A stretch of DNA of 6,071 nt from Proteiniphilum sp. (lineage in GTDB: Bacteria > Bacteroidota > Bacteroidia > Bacteroidales > Dysgonomonadaceae), in the NCBI GenBank assembly GCA_012728465.1, contig JAAYFB010000180.1:1-6071 (forward strand), given 5' to 3'. Positions 1 through 5,830 of this stretch are shown here, piece by piece; position 1 is the first letter of the stretch; every line of letters starts with the position of its first letter. The notes below the pieces were generated by a model that was not told the origin of the DNA, searched no databases, and was given only the letters and a program-made list of their open reading frames with translations. The position numbers and the translations under genes were made by a program.

Positions 1-1
1 A

Positions 2-169
2 AAGCGTGCTTTACAAAAGTATGTTGAGGACGAAATGGCCGAAATGATACTTCGAACAGGCATCAAAGAAGGACAAACCGTTACTGTTGACTTCGACAAT
101 GACAAAAAGCAAATTGTAATGAATGTTACTGATAGTAAAAAGATAGACAAAAGTGAATTGAAAGACTAA
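2..169 (+). CDS. clpC: 3' end of ClpC-type AAA+ Clp ATPase (partial)
   Basis: The reading frame is open from the window edge to a TAA at 167-169 and gives the last 55 residues of a protein that starts upstream. The segment begins KRALQKYVEDEMAEMIL and continues with a GIKEGQTVTVDFD-like stretch. This is the end of the C-terminal D2-small domain of Clp/Hsp100 unfoldases, where the conserved 'LKRAIQ-x-x-(V/L/I)-E-D/N-x-(L/M)-A' helix is followed by a short beta strand. Such ATPases form hexamers in the cytoplasm, unfold proteins and, in the ClpC branch, pass them to ClpP. The 'EDEMAEMIL' form followed by 'EG-x-T-V-x-VDFD' looks like ClpC rather than ClpB, whose C-terminus in this phylum usually differs. 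ATPase motifs and the N-domain lie outside the window, so the ClpC/ClpB choice rests on the tail alone. Confidence 0.78.
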   Translation, partial: KRALQKYVEDEMAEMILRTGIKEGQTVTVDFDNDKKQIVMNVTDSKKIDKSELKD

Positions 170-213
170 CAACGGACATTATACAAATATTGTCAAAAGG
201 ATACAAATGCAAG

Positions 214-259
214 AAGGGTTGCCCATAATATAGATGGGTGACCCTTTATTTGTATCTTT
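214..259 (+). terminator. Intrinsic terminator of the Clp ATPase gene
   Basis: Arms 214-226 and 234-246 pair over 13 bp (including two G-U pairs) around a 7-base loop, and a T-rich run (TTTATTTGTATCTTT) follows. The hairpin starts 45 bases after the stop codon at 167-169. Its T-rich tail overlaps the -7 box of the next gene. Confidence 0.7.
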
Positions 260-260
260 G
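253..260 (+). promoter_or_regulatory. Bacteroidota -7 box (TATCTTTG) for the 294-1088 gene
   Basis: TATCTTTG followed by CAC is a full match to the Bacteroidota primary sigma -7 consensus TAnnTTTG, often continued as CA. Transcription would start near 265-267 and leave a leader of about 27 bases with no Shine-Dalgarno sequence. No clear -33 TTTG is visible; that area is taken up by the hairpin of the preceding terminator. Confidence 0.65.
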
Positions 261-293
261 CACCTACAAAATTAACAGTATAAAATAAATAAA

Positions 294-1088
294 ATGCACA
301 CATTAGCAATTGTGGGGTGTGGATACCTCGCTGAAATTATTACAAATGGAATTATAAATGGACTATTGCCCGAATACAAACTAGTGGGAGCGATGTCGCG
401 AACCGCTGCAAAAGCTAATAGAGTAGCAGCAAAAATAAATAATGCTAATCAAGGATATCAATGCGTGGCTTACACTTCAATTGACAAACTGTTGGAAACA
501 AGGCCCGATTATATAATTGAAACAGCATCGCCTTCAGGTTTTAAAGAGTTTGCAATAAAGGCTCTAAATAATGGTTCATCTATTGTAACATTATCAATAG
601 GTGCTTTTGCGGATAAAGAGTTTTATGATGCTGCTGCAAAGGCTGCTAAAGAAAACAATACTCGTATTCATATAGCTTCGGGGGCAATTGGTGGTTTTGA
701 TGTATTAAGAACTGCAACTCTTATGGGCAATGCTAAAGTTACTTTTGACACTGAAAAAAGCCCAAGACCATTAACATTTACTCCTCTATATTCGCCTGAA
801 CTTCAAAATACAAAAAAACAAGTATTTAGTGGAACTGCTACACAAGCTATTGCAATACTACCTACTCAGGTCAACGTGTCTGTAGCTGCTTCAATTGCAT
901 CTGTAGGTCCTGATAATGTAGGGGTAACGATTACCTCTACACCCGATTACATTGGAGATAGACATATCATAAAGATAAAGAATGATCAAGTAGATGCTGA
1001 AGTTAATGTTTATAGCAGTACTCCTGAAATAGCGGGTTGGAGTGTGATTGAGACATTACAAAACATTGTATCTCCAATAGTATTTTAA
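294..1088 (+). CDS. Aspartate dehydrogenase family protein (NadX-like)
   Basis: The product has 264 residues, close to the usual length of L-aspartate dehydrogenases. Known members oxidise L-aspartate to iminoaspartate with NAD(P)+, which can feed NAD synthesis. A Rossmann nucleotide-binding start is visible (IVGCGYLAE, residues 6-14; G8-x-G10). It is followed by IETASP near 75-80 and the family signature ASGAIGGFDVL at 128-138, equivalent to 'SGAIGGLDAL'. The C-terminal domain carries FSGTATQAI (178-186), NVNV-like VNVSVAASIA (193-202) and H224 in the 'N-x-H' region that holds the catalytic histidine. The usual 'NPKTS' motif near the end is replaced by PEIAGWS (244-250), so substrate specificity is uncertain. 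No nadA or nadC is present here, so an NAD role is inferred from family only. The start at 294 is supported by the promoter at 253-260. Confidence 0.8.
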   Translation: MHTLAIVGCGYLAEIITNGIINGLLPEYKLVGAMSRTAAKANRVAAKINNANQGYQCVAYTSIDKLLETRPDYIIETASPSGFKEFAIKALNNGSSIVTLSIGAFADKEFYDAAAKAAKENNTRIHIASGAIGGFDVLRTATLMGNAKVTFDTEKSPRPLTFTPLYSPELQNTKKQVFSGTATQAIAILPTQVNVSVAASIASVGPDNVGVTITSTPDYIGDRHIIKIKNDQVDAEVNVYSSTPEIAGWSVIETLQNIVSPIVF

Positions 1089-1115
1089 TAAAGTCAATTA
1101 TCACTAATATATTAA

Positions 1116-1160
1116 AGCGGAGTACTCATTTTTTAAAAGTGAATACTCCGCTGTTATTTT
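1116..1160. terminator. Bidirectional hairpin terminator between convergent genes
   Basis: Arms 1116-1128 (AGCGGAGTACTCA) and 1140-1152 form a 13-bp stem around an 11-base loop. On the plus strand there is one C-A mismatch; on the minus strand that position becomes a G-U pair, so the stem is unbroken. GTTATTTT follows on the plus side, and the minus side reads into TTAATATAT. It lies between stop codons at 1086-1088 (+) and 1180-1182 (-) and could end both transcripts. Confidence 0.75.
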
Positions 1161-1179
1161 ATGCCGTAATACTTACTGA

Positions 1180-2088
1180 CTACCTAGCTAAATAGTCTGT
1201 GATATTAGCCAATACTTTCTCGCTAAGTCTATCAAATGCCTGCCTAGTTCGGCCTGTAGAAACATCCATACATCTCACATTGGGGTGAGCCATAAACTTT
1301 ATATTGCCCAATGCTCCTAGTGTGTCACAGTAGCAACGGTTATCTTCCTCAAGCCATTTTGCAAAGGGTGCTTCATCCCAAGCGGGCGACAATCCTGTAT
1401 TGAATAGCAATTTATGATTTCCAAGGCTTTCAAATTCCTCTTCGTGTAATAATATTGTATTTTTATTTAAGCAACAGAACACTGCCTCACTATTTTCCAA
1501 CACCTCTTTTAATGGTGCATATTTATACCCTTTTTCGCGTGCCCACTCTTTTTCACTACGTGCATAGTAATATATATTTGCACCAAAAAAGCTAAGAGCA
1601 TCTGCTATCATTCCACCCGATTTTCCAAGACCTACAATACCACATGTCATTCCAGTTATCTCTTCCACAACACCATTCCATGGAGTTTCGGGATTTCCCT
1701 CTTTATCAACACCAAAGCCATGCAAACAACGCACTAATTCACTTATTACATACTCTACTACTCCTTCATCACCATAATCACGAATTCCTGTTACAGTAAT
1801 GCCACGAGAATTTGCATAAAGAATATCAACATTTGCACTTTCGGGCGAATACAAGGAGTTGCACATACCTATATATTTAATATTAGGACACTGCTCCATA
1901 ACCTCTTTCACAAGATTAGAAGTATAACTCAACAATACTGCATCTGCATCTCCTATTCGTTCAGCCATTTCTGAATTACTTTGCGGAATATTATCATACA
2001 TTATTACTTGTTTGGCAAACGTGTGCAGTTTTTCTTCTGCCGAAGGGATTAGGCTTACAGGCTCGATGGCCACTAATTTATTAAACAT
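1180..2088 (-). CDS. D-2-hydroxyacid dehydrogenase-like NAD-binding protein lacking the catalytic triad
   Basis: The 302-residue product has the two-domain layout of D-isomer-specific 2-hydroxyacid dehydrogenases. The N-terminal part spans residues 1-100. A linker helix follows (YGDEGVVEYVISELV, 105-119; compare 'Y-x-x-N-A-V-A-E'). The Rossmann domain starts at GIVGLGKSGG (150-159, G153-x-G155-x-x-G158) and continues with AVFCCLNKNT (202-211), LLFNTG (227-232) and AHPNV (267-271). Family members reduce 2-keto acids with NAD(P)H. Here the three catalytic positions are changed: the Arg of 'NTxRG' is L233, the Glu of the 'D-x-x-x-x-EP' segment aligns with L260, and the His of 'PHIAG' aligns with D275. 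The cofactor-binding fold is kept but normal chemistry is unlikely. The ATG at 2088 lies just after a strong -7 box, which supports this start. Confidence 0.75.
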   Translation of the reverse strand: MFNKLVAIEPVSLIPSAEEKLHTFAKQVIMYDNIPQSNSEMAERIGDADAVLLSYTSNLVKEVMEQCPNIKYIGMCNSLYSPESANVDILYANSRGITVTGIRDYGDEGVVEYVISELVRCLHGFGVDKEGNPETPWNGVVEEITGMTCGIVGLGKSGGMIADALSFFGANIYYYARSEKEWAREKGYKYAPLKEVLENSEAVFCCLNKNTILLHEEEFESLGNHKLLFNTGLSPAWDEAPFAKWLEEDNRCYCDTLGALGNIKFMAHPNVRCMDVSTGRTRQAFDRLSEKVLANITDYLAR

Positions 2089-2392
2089 GCTTTTTTATGC
2101 AAAGATAATCTTATTTTGAGAGATAAAGGAAAGATTATGCCACAGTAGAAGAAATGTTAGTAAATCATTTCAATATCTAACTATTACCCAAGATTATTCG
2201 AGATGACCAAAAACATAAGAGCATAAATGAAATAATATACCACCAACATCAATAAAATATAGGCAATTAGCCTAAGAAAGCATAATAGGTAAGTAGATTT
2301 TATCATTAGTCATTTTTAACTGCAACAAACTACTGATTTTAAACAATAAAGATATTGAAGCGTTTAATCAGCTATAAAAATATGCAAACAAA
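2089..2392. other. Divergent intergenic region with a small palindrome
   Basis: This 304-base AT-rich gap separates the minus-strand dehydrogenase-like gene from the plus-strand thiol oxidoreductase gene. It holds the minus-strand promoter at 2100-2107. At 2260-2274 there is a short hairpin, TAGGC-AATTA-GCCTA, which could be an operator but may be chance. A near -7 box for the plus strand (TAGATTTT, 2294-2301, one mismatch) would give a leader of about 85 bases. No small gene or structured RNA is recognisable. Confidence 0.4.
2100..2107 (-). promoter_or_regulatory. Bacteroidota -7 box (TATCTTTG) for the 1180-2088 gene
   Basis: Read on the minus strand, TATCTTTGCA matches TAnnTTTG fully. The expected transcription start is about 2093-2095, only 5-7 bases before the ATG at 2088, so the transcript would be nearly leaderless. 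No convincing -33 TTTG is visible upstream. Confidence 0.6.
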
Positions 2393-3121
2393 ATGACAAC
2401 ACCCAAAATGAAAATTGAAGTATGGACCGACATTATGTGTCCATATTGTTATATAGGCAAACTACATTACGAGAAAGCTTTAGCCCAATTTGAGCATGCC
2501 GACGAGGTTGAACTAGTGATAAAATCATTTAGATTAAGTACAGACCTTCCAGGAAAAGGCAATGGTTACCCCGTGGTGGAATATCTTGTTGACAAAGCAG
2601 GATATCCGAAAGAGAATATAGACCAAATGTTTACTGGCCTTGAGAAGCTTGCGAAAGATGCTGGTGTAAAGTGCGACTTGCGAAACTCGCTAGCTGCAAA
2701 CACCCTAGATGCACATCGTTTGATAAAGCTTGCTGCTACCAAAGGATTAGAATCTATAGTCACAACTCTTATCTCGAAAGCATATTTTGAAGAAGCTAAA
2801 GATTATAGCGATACTGAACTTTTGGTATCAATTGGCTTAAAGGCAGGACTACAAAAGGATGAAATTATAGAAACATTAAATGGTGACAAATTCGAAAAAG
2901 AGGTGGACAGAGATGTGAAAGAGGCACAAGAGCTTGGAATTGACACAGTACCTACATTTTTATTTGAACGAAAGTACGCAATTGTAGGTTCCGAACCAGT
3001 TTCTTCATTTCTAGAAACTCTCCAAAAAGCATACAATAGCTGGAAGTCTGACAATACAAATACAGGAATAGATGTAACTAAAGGTAAATCGTGCACTATT
3101 GATGGAGTATGCGATTTATAA
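2393..3121 (+). CDS. DsbA-family thiol oxidoreductase, FrnE-like
   Basis: The product has 242 residues with a DsbA-type thioredoxin fold containing an inserted helical domain. The redox motif C16-P-Y-C19 sits in 'DIMCPYCYIGK', the FrnE pattern (often CPWCYIG). The cis-proline loop TVPTF at 185-189 (P187) is followed by KYAIVGSEP (194-202), also typical. There is no signal peptide, so it should act in the cytoplasm, like known FrnE proteins, as a disulfide oxidoreductase/isomerase. A C-terminal tail after residue 220 ends with C234-x5-C240, a second cysteine pair resembling the extra C-terminal pair reported in Deinococcus FrnE. Translation could also begin at M6 (2408). No strong promoter or Shine-Dalgarno sequence is visible. 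The gene appears to be transcribed alone: the next gene begins 215 bases later with its own -7 box. Confidence 0.85.
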   Translation: MTTPKMKIEVWTDIMCPYCYIGKLHYEKALAQFEHADEVELVIKSFRLSTDLPGKGNGYPVVEYLVDKAGYPKENIDQMFTGLEKLAKDAGVKCDLRNSLAANTLDAHRLIKLAATKGLESIVTTLISKAYFEEAKDYSDTELLVSIGLKAGLQKDEIIETLNGDKFEKEVDRDVKEAQELGIDTVPTFLFERKYAIVGSEPVSSFLETLQKAYNSWKSDNTNTGIDVTKGKSCTIDGVCDL

Positions 3122-3198
3122 ACATCTTACTCATTTCGCACTAATCATCAAATATTTGTTATTTAAGTATCACTTTTGTAGTATAATTACATCTGCAT

Positions 3199-3223
3199 AA
3201 GGTTTTCTTAAGCTCAAAGCCTT
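3199..3223 (+). terminator. Weak hairpin after the FrnE-like gene, possible terminator
   Basis: Arms 3199-3206 (AAGGTTTT) and 3216-3223 (AAAGCCTT) pair over 8 bp with one G-U pair around a 9-base loop. No T run follows, and the stem is AT-rich, so termination here is doubtful. Confidence 0.25.
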
Positions 3224-3303
3224 TACAACATTAATTTACATACAACATTGTTTAAATTATAAATGGAAGTATGTTTATGCAAGGTTATTAGCAAGATTCA
3301 TTG

Positions 3304-3311
3304 TAACTTTG
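3304..3311 (+). promoter_or_regulatory. Bacteroidota -7 box (TAACTTTG) for the 3337-3870 gene
   Basis: TAACTTTGCA fully matches TAnnTTTG. The predicted start near 3317 leaves a leader of about 20 bases before the ATG at 3337. A clear -33 TTTG is missing. Confidence 0.6.
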
Positions 3312-3336
3312 CAATATTCAAAATCAAAATATATTA

Positions 3337-3870
3337 ATGGAATTTTTACGAATAACCCCAAGCGACGAGACAAGATGGAACAAAGTTTGGGAATTATATG
3401 AATCAAGCTTTCCGAGTGCCGAAAAAAGAAGATACGAAGATCATCTTAGAGCACTTGATAACCCTCATTTTTTTCCTATGTCAGCTTGGGAGAATGATGA
3501 CATAATTGGTATAGTGTTCTACTGGGAGTGGAGTGATTATCGATATATAGAATATCTGGCAGTAAACCTTAACTTGCGTGGACAGAGTTTTGGTTCGCAG
3601 ATATTGAACCAATTAAGAAAAGAGGGACACACCATAATACTAGAGATAGACCCTCTTGTGAATGAAATTTCTGTAAGAAGGCTACAGTTCTATGAACGTG
3701 CCAAATTTTCTCTCACTCCATATAGATACTTACACTTGCCATATAGGCTAAATAGCAATACACAAGAGCTACTAATTCTTAGCTATCCCAAGCAGATAAG
3801 CAAAGAGGAGTACAATGACTTTACTAACTTTATGGATAGTACTGTAGCAATGTATTGCGAAGGCAAATAA
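3337..3870 (+). CDS. GNAT family N-acetyltransferase
   Basis: The 177-residue product shows the GNAT acetyl-CoA-binding core. The N-terminal part has a 'SFPSAEKR' helix (24-31). Beta strands follow at DIIGIVFYWEW (55-65) and YIEYLAVNLNLRG (70-82). The pyrophosphate loop R81-G-Q-S-F-G-S (81-87) stands in for R/Q-x-x-G-x-G/A and leads into helix QILNQLRK. Then come ILEIDP (101-106) and the RRLQFYERAKF segment (114-124), the usual motif B region. Such enzymes transfer acetyl from acetyl-CoA to an amine; the substrate cannot be told from sequence. The loop has S in place of a central glycine, which is tolerated in the superfamily. It is a single-gene unit with its own -7 box, and its 3' end converges on the minus-strand gene that ends at 3889. 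Confidence 0.8.
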   Translation: MEFLRITPSDETRWNKVWELYESSFPSAEKRRYEDHLRALDNPHFFPMSAWENDDIIGIVFYWEWSDYRYIEYLAVNLNLRGQSFGSQILNQLRKEGHTIILEIDPLVNEISVRRLQFYERAKFSLTPYRYLHLPYRLNSNTQELLILSYPKQISKEEYNDFTNFMDSTVAMYCEGK

Positions 3871-3888
3871 GATAAGGATGGATAGATT

Positions 3889-4407
3889 TTACCTGTTAAG
3901 TACCGCCTTTAACAGGTTTATCGATTGATGGACAAGTTTAGTTTCTCTCTCCGAATTAGGATTCATGGGATAAACGATGGCTAACACATTATTCTCTTCC
4001 AACAATTTTATATATCCACACACTCCCCACGACAATATTCGACTATCGGTTCTAAACTTTACCACCCCACTCTCTTTGTCTGAGTAAGAAATAATAAACC
4101 CCCTATCTATTCTTTGGAAAACTTCGTTGTAGTAGTCTTTCGATCGTGATTTAAACGACAAAACATTGCTTACACCTCCTTTAAATGATGGTGGTTGAGA
4201 CGATTGTGACTCCATGTAATCCAGCTTTTTATAAAAAAAAGTAGTGATAATAGCTGGTGGCAACACTCCTGCAATTATAAACACAAGTGCCAATTGCCAA
4301 AACTCAATCTTAATATTCCAAAATAAAGCTACAATTGATATAACGGCAAGATAAAACAACAAGAATATTAGTATCCACGTCAATAAAAGCTTAGTAGTAA
4401 ATTTCAT
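3889..4407 (-). CDS. Hypothetical protein with two N-terminal membrane segments
   Basis: I do not recognise this 172-residue protein. Starting at the ATG at 4407, it has two hydrophobic helices (about residues 6-30 and 36-59) joined by a short 'NIKIEF' loop. A basic/polar stretch follows, then a soluble domain of roughly 90 residues with alternating beta-like segments (RGFIISYSD, GVVKFRTDS, LAIVYPM) and a final helix (TKLVHQSINLLKAVLNR). The frame can be extended three codons to a TTG at 4416, but the ATG fits better with the -7 box at 4430-4437. It lies 39 bases downstream of the DUF4230 gene on the same strand and may be partly co-transcribed with it. The soluble domain is probably cytoplasmic or membrane-associated, but no catalytic motif is visible. 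Confidence 0.7.
   Translation of the reverse strand: MKFTTKLLLTWILIFLLFYLAVISIVALFWNIKIEFWQLALVFIIAGVLPPAIITTFFYKKLDYMESQSSQPPSFKGGVSNVLSFKSRSKDYYNEVFQRIDRGFIISYSDKESGVVKFRTDSRILSWGVCGYIKLLEENNVLAIVYPMNPNSERETKLVHQSINLLKAVLNR
3891..3920 (+). terminator. Hairpin downstream of the acetyltransferase gene
   Basis: ACCTGTTAA (3891-3899) and TTAACAGGT (3909-3917) are perfect 9-bp arms around a 9-base loop, followed by TTTA on the plus strand. The T tract is short, so termination may be weak. The hairpin lies inside the last codons of the convergent minus-strand gene, whose stop codon is at 3889-3891. On the minus strand it is followed by AAAATC, which is not terminator-like. Confidence 0.5.
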
Positions 4408-4429
4408 ATGATCCAAGTATTTAGTGTTT

Positions 4430-4437
4430 CAAAATTA
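4430..4437 (-). promoter_or_regulatory. Candidate -7 box (TAATTTTG) for the 3889-4407 gene
   Basis: The minus strand reads TAATTTTG, a full TAnnTTTG match, in the 39-base gap after the DUF4230 stop codon. A start near 4424 would give a leader of about 17 bases to the ATG at 4407. The motif is common by chance in AT-rich DNA and no -33 element is seen, so read-through from the upstream gene is an equal possibility. Confidence 0.4.
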
Positions 4438-4446
4438 TCAATATCA

Positions 4447-5055
4447 TCAGTGTATTTCTGGAATCACAACTTCCATCGTAATATCAACTTCATTAAAACC
4501 CATCTCCTCCAATAATGACTTAATGGCCAGCTCGGCATGTTGGTTTGCATCTCTTAATATACCCTGCTTAATAGCGTCCTTTCGCATAGTTTCTTTCTCT
4601 TTAGCAAGAGCCTGAGTATAATCAGATATTTTTATAGGATTGAAAGCATTTTCACTCTCATTATACACGGTGACGCTATTTTCATCAATAACAATATCAA
4701 ATATTCTGGCACGAGGAATAGATACAGACACTCTCCCATCCTCTACATTCACGACAATTTTATCAAAATCGACTCCAGCTTTTAAATATCCATTATATTT
4801 GATTAAAAAGAACTTTTCAGTCAACGGAATATTCATTTTAAAAATTTTCACAGCATCCTTATATCCAATGACTCCTGTATAATTGTACTTTACTGTAGAT
4901 AATTCTTGTATGTGAGATATTTTTGCAAATACTGTTGATGAATCGTAACTGTTTGTATCCTCCTTACTAATCGTATTTACGATCAAAAGAATAGCAAGCA
5001 CTACAGTGGTAATCAGAAAAAAAAGTGTCGAGATATTTGACTTCTTCAATAACAT
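4447..5055 (-). CDS. DUF4230 domain protein, membrane-anchored
   Basis: The 202-residue product has one hydrophobic helix at residues 10-28 and then a soluble domain. The domain matches my recollection of DUF4230: ELSTVKYNYTGVIGYKD (51-67), TEKFFLIKYNGYLKAGVDF (79-97), VSIPRARIFDIVID (111-124), then NAFNPIKISDYTQAL (136-150). A charged helix runs through 151-186. The N-terminal K-K before the helix suggests a signal anchor with the domain outside the cytoplasmic membrane. The family is widespread and its biochemical role is unknown to me. The ATG at 5055 is preceded by a -33/-7 pair at 5094-5123 with a leader of about 33 bases. The downstream neighbour on the same strand is also a membrane protein, which hints at a shared envelope role, but that is inference. 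Confidence 0.8.
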   Translation of the reverse strand: MLLKKSNISTLFFLITTVVLAILLIVNTISKEDTNSYDSSTVFAKISHIQELSTVKYNYTGVIGYKDAVKIFKMNIPLTEKFFLIKYNGYLKAGVDFDKIVVNVEDGRVSVSIPRARIFDIVIDENSVTVYNESENAFNPIKISDYTQALAKEKETMRKDAIKQGILRDANQHAELAIKSLLEEMGFNEVDITMEVVIPEIH

Positions 5056-5353
5056 ACGAGGTTAATAGTTTATCTGTTTATTATTATTATCTACAAAAAT
5101 AATCATTAAGTCGTACTTTCAAATTACCAATGCGAAAATCTTGCTCTAAATGTGTATAAAACTTTTCAAATGAAGCCAAAAAAAATGGCTCTATAACGAA
5201 TCTCGTGGGTTATCAAATCAGAATTTACCGTTTTTGGAAGTGAAACATATTGATATAGTTGTTTATATTTCGAGTTTGCTAAATCAATCCAGTGCATATA
5301 GCCTGCTGTCTTTATAGTTTAATGTTTTATACTCTCTATATATAAAAGCTATT
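5056..5353. other. Non-coding stretch between the DUF4230 gene and the repeat array
   Basis: About 300 AT-rich bases with no credible gene. It contains the DUF4230 promoter, a DnaA-box-like TTATACACA on the minus strand at 5151-5159, and a small hairpin AGCCA (5174-5178) / TGGCT (5186-5190) around seven A residues. A faint copy of the downstream palindrome may lie at 5312-5327, in phase with the array. Otherwise I see nothing. Confidence 0.45.
5094..5123 (-). promoter_or_regulatory. Bacteroidota promoter (TTTG N18 TATTTTTG) for the DUF4230 gene
   Basis: On the minus strand, TTTG (5123-5120) and TATTTTTG (5101-5094) are separated by 18 bases. This is close to the usual -33/-7 arrangement of Bacteroidota primary sigma promoters. 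It is the only promoter in the window with both elements. The predicted start near 5088 lies about 33 bases before the ATG at 5055. Confidence 0.55.
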
Positions 5354-5489
5354 AAACACAAGTGTGTTTATTATTTTCTTAGTCAAAAAGCCTCCATATA
5401 GAAGTGTAATTACAAATAAAATGGACTTTTTCACCTCAAACACAAATGTGTTTGGTCACACTTTTTTATAACATGCTGAAAATATAGTA

Positions 5490-5524
5490 TTATTAACAGT
5501 ATGCGCACTCATTACTGTTAATAA
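5490..5524. repeat. Perfect 12-bp inverted repeat with 11-base spacer
   Basis: TTATTAACAGTA at 5490-5501 and TACTGTTAATAA at 5513-5524 are exact reverse complements around TGCGCACTCAT. No T run follows, so it is not a typical terminator. Its centre (5507) lies midway between two 42-bp grid points, in a part of the array where the main palindrome is most degenerate. It could be a dimer-binding site or a recombination or cruciform site; the sequence alone does not decide. Confidence 0.6.
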
Positions 5525-5592
5525 ATACATATCCACATTAGGATCGAGACAAAAAAGTGAGTCAATACAACTTGTATTTTAAGAAAATAGAG

Positions 5593-5675
5593 AAAAAGTG
5601 GCTCAATTACATTTGTGTTTTTGTCCACCGTGACCAAATAGTCCTAAAACACATTTGTGTTTGAGCCACATTTTT
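5593..5675. repeat. Head-to-head inverted pair of array units
   Basis: The unit at 5593-5620 (AAAAAGTGGCTCAATTACAT and onward) is an imperfect reverse complement of the unit at 5647-5675 (ending GAGCCACATTTTT). Each contains the core palindrome, so the pair can form either two small hairpins or one long imperfect stem around a spacer of about 25 bases. The arrangement resembles paired REP/BIME elements, but no link to that family is shown. Confidence 0.55.
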
Positions 5676-5767
5676 GTCCTATTGTTAAAAATAAAGGTTG
5701 ATTCATGAGCTTTGACACGTTAATATAACCAAATCAATATGTTTCTAGGGAGAATCGTATCAATATA

Positions 5768-5830
5768 TTGTCATTTACATATGTGTTTGAAGATGATTTG
5801 AATAATTTGTTGTCAATTACAAATGTGTTT
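5768..5830 (+). repeat. Direct repeat of the array unit, 42 bases apart
   Basis: The 21-base segments at 5768-5788 and 5810-5830 differ at two positions only. Both begin TTGTCA and both end ATGTGTTT. They are exactly 42 bases apart and are the best-preserved same-orientation neighbours in the array. Confidence 0.7.

Noticed and set aside
2294..2301. Promoter TAGATTTT for the FrnE-like gene
   Set aside because: It misses the final G of the -7 box, has no -33 partner and would need a leader of about 85 bases.
2566..3096. Two minus-strand open frames (2566-2763 and 2803-3096) opposite the FrnE-like gene
   Set aside because: They lie entirely inside a well-supported plus-strand gene, their translations are low-complexity and Ser-rich, and no promoter or family motif supports them.
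4408..4416. TTG start three codons upstream for the minus-strand membrane protein
   Set aside because: The ATG at 4407 sits in frame just downstream and better fits the -7 box at 4430-4437; the three extra residues add nothing recognisable.
4424..4882. Two plus-strand open frames (4424-4615 and 4640-4882) opposite the DUF4230 gene
   Set aside because: They are antisense shadows of the DUF4230 coding region, with no recognisable domains.
5581..5667. Short plus-strand reading frame through two array units
   Set aside because: It runs for only a few dozen codons, is interrupted at the next unit, has no start context, and reflects the repeat rather than a protein; 42 being divisible by three is not enough evidence for a decayed coding repeat.
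5641..5675. Intrinsic terminator made by the palindrome plus T run at 5671-5675
   Set aside because: The core palindrome leaves only a two-base centre, the T run is separated from it by GAGCCACA, and no gene ends nearby.
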